Position numbers and translations under genes: made by a program. Of a stretch of 64,000 bases of DNA, positions 62,796 to 64,000 are shown in pieces (the first letter of the stretch is position 1; each line of letters begins with the position of its first letter). The stretch lies in NCBI GenBank assembly GCA_964036315.1, contig OZ038509.1, positions 27,123,022-27,187,021 on the forward strand, given 5' to 3'. The DNA is from Acanthosepion esculentum (lineage: Eukaryota; Mollusca; Cephalopoda; Sepiida; Sepiidae). A model generated the notes under the pieces. It was not told the DNA's origin and did no database searches. It saw nothing but the letters and a program-made list of their open reading frames with translations.

Positions 62796-64000
62796 TCTCC
62801 TATTTCAGCTAGCTTTATATCATTCGCATGCACTCTCTTTACCTGTCCGGTCAATTGGTCCCAGATCACAAAGGACACCGGACCCGTCTGCTCCACGATC
62901 CTATAGTATGGACTCCATCTCTGGTCCAATTTACCTTCTCTCCGGTGTATTTTATATTACACTGGATCACATATCTGGAAGGAAATTCTTCTTTATTTTT
63001 ATTTACCCTATCGTTTCGCTTTTCTAGGCTCTTTGAATCCTCCTCCTCACCTGTATAAAAATGTTATGCTGTTGTTCTAAAACTATTTGGTGATGATCCT
63101 CTCCTAAATACTTCCTCCTAGGTTGTAACAGATTGTCTATAGGTAAGACTACATCCCTGCCATATATCAAGTAATAAGGGGAAAATTTTGTCTCGTTCAT
63201 TGAGAATCTCACCGCTGCTAACACTTGGGTTACGAATAAATCCCAATTTTCCCTATTATCCTCTGTTAGTTTAGCTAACACATCAGTGAGGGTCTTATGA
63301 AATCTCTCTACTTTAGCGTTACTTTGTGGGTGATATGGAGAGGTGGTTATGTGCTGTATGTTTAATTCTCCCAACGTCTCTCTCATAATCTGATTCACAT
63401 TCTCCGATCCATTATCGGTAACCAACTGTTCGGGGGCCCCATACCGAGGGAATATTTCGTTCAGTATTATATCTGACACCGTTCGTGCCTTCTTATCCGG
63501 TATGGCAAATGCCTCAGGCCAATTCGTCAGCCAGTCCACAAAACTCAGTATGTAAAGATTGCCTCTATGTGTTTCCCCATAGGGCCCAGAAATATCCATG
63601 CTTACTTTCTGAAACGGATAATTCGGAACATCCGTTTCTAATACTGGGGTAACCCTACTCTTTCGACCCTGTACTTGGAATGTTACGCATTTTTTTACAT
63701 GGTTCACAACATCATTAAACAACCTAGGCCAGTAGTAATTTCTCATTATTAATCCATACGTCTTATCAATTCCCAGATGTCCTAACCTCCTATAGCATTG
63801 GTCTAGAATTTCAGCTCTCAACTTCTCAGGTATCACCATTTTTAAACTTACTTCCTTATCTCTTCCTGAAAGGTAATACAACACTCCCTCGTGCACCATA
63901 TATTTGGAAGTACGCCCTGCCTCTACCCTGGACCTGATAGTTGCTATTGCCTAATAATCTCTCTCCAGTGGGGGTCGGAAACAATCTCCGTTTCACTCGT
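62740..64000 (-). pseudogene. Ty3/gypsy pol: integrase, degenerate, runs off the right edge
   Basis: The main frame is 63899-63024. A zinc-finger remnant comes first (LGHLGIDKTYGLIMRNYYWP, then VKKC; the second Cys pair is damaged, KKCVTFQVQ). The integrase core follows: KVSMDISGPYG (first Asp), EQLVTDNGSENV (second Asp) and SPYHPQSNAKVERFHKTLTD (Glu), the usual DD35E arrangement, ending with YGRDVVLP. After a frame change and a stop near 62955, the C-terminal domain continues as YKIHRREGKLDQRWSPYYRI, then SFVIWDQLTGQVKRVHANDI (62929-62790). Upstream, 63900-64000 reads SETEIVSDPHWREII with one more frame change. It is on the same strand as the LTR at 60535-61885, so gag and RT should lie to the right. 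Dead copy. Confidence 0.85.

Overview
The window looks like nuclear DNA from an invertebrate animal, most likely a coleoid cephalopod such as an octopus. The case rests on large AT-rich introns with animal splice sites, dozens of (TA)n microsatellites, tRNA-derived SINEs with an octopus-type 'ggcacctt...gccttgtgagtg' body, and degenerate LINE, Penelope-like, Tc1/mariner, hAT, Helitron and Ty3/gypsy remains. The taxonomic call is inference, because no database search was possible.

Two host genes are visible. The minus strand of 1-33241 carries the 5' part of HTRA2, the mitochondrial serine protease HtrA2/Omi. Four exons (32865-33241, 26006-26198, 7557-7751 and a 33-bp microexon at 1974-2006) join in frame to 266 codons and include the whole His-Asp-Ser triad. 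The remaining exons (rest of the protease domain and PDZ) lie beyond the left edge. Head to head with it, across 242 bp, is a complete intronless FAAP24-like gene (33484-34176, plus strand), a Fanconi anaemia core-complex DNA-binding protein. No other intact host gene was found.

The HTRA2 introns are full of repeats. Intron 3 (2007-7556) holds a 5' LINE fragment, a 120-bp perfect-arm palindrome and a LINE 3' tail lying about 16 bp from the exon 3 splice donor. Intron 2 (7752-26005) holds a Tc1-like remnant, a 35-bp minisatellite, three degenerate monomers of a 1.1-1.5 kb AT-rich repeat, LINE and hAT remnants, a solo gypsy LTR inserted inside a palindrome, and a 5-kb purine array that would be a 5-kb AG-free polypyrimidine tract in the HTRA2 pre-mRNA. 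Intron 1 (26199-32864) holds Penelope-like and Tc1/mariner-like remnants, SINEs and palindromes.

Right of FAAP24 the window is repeats only. In order they are two pogo/Tigger-type MITEs, a 0.7-kb TA-rich block, a Penelope-like element with RT and GIY-YIG parts on opposite strands, a triplicated Helitron-like fragment, a SINE, palindromes flanked by (TA)n, a mariner with intact 60-bp ends but an internally deleted transposase, and tRNA-Ser-like foldback elements. Then comes an 8.3-kb satellite of about 86 copies of a 97-bp unit (50859-59185). The unit is coding sequence from the 3' part of a jockey-like LINE, and the last copy runs into the LINE's own downstream sequence. The right end (60535-64000) is a degenerate Ty3/gypsy element on the minus strand with its 3' LTR, the same family as the solo LTR in HTRA2 intron 2.

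The observations I rate highest are the LINE-derived satellite, the AG-free polypyrimidine array inside HTRA2, and the recurring class of palindromic elements embedded in (TA)n tracts, one family of which carries a foldable tRNA-Ser-like domain.
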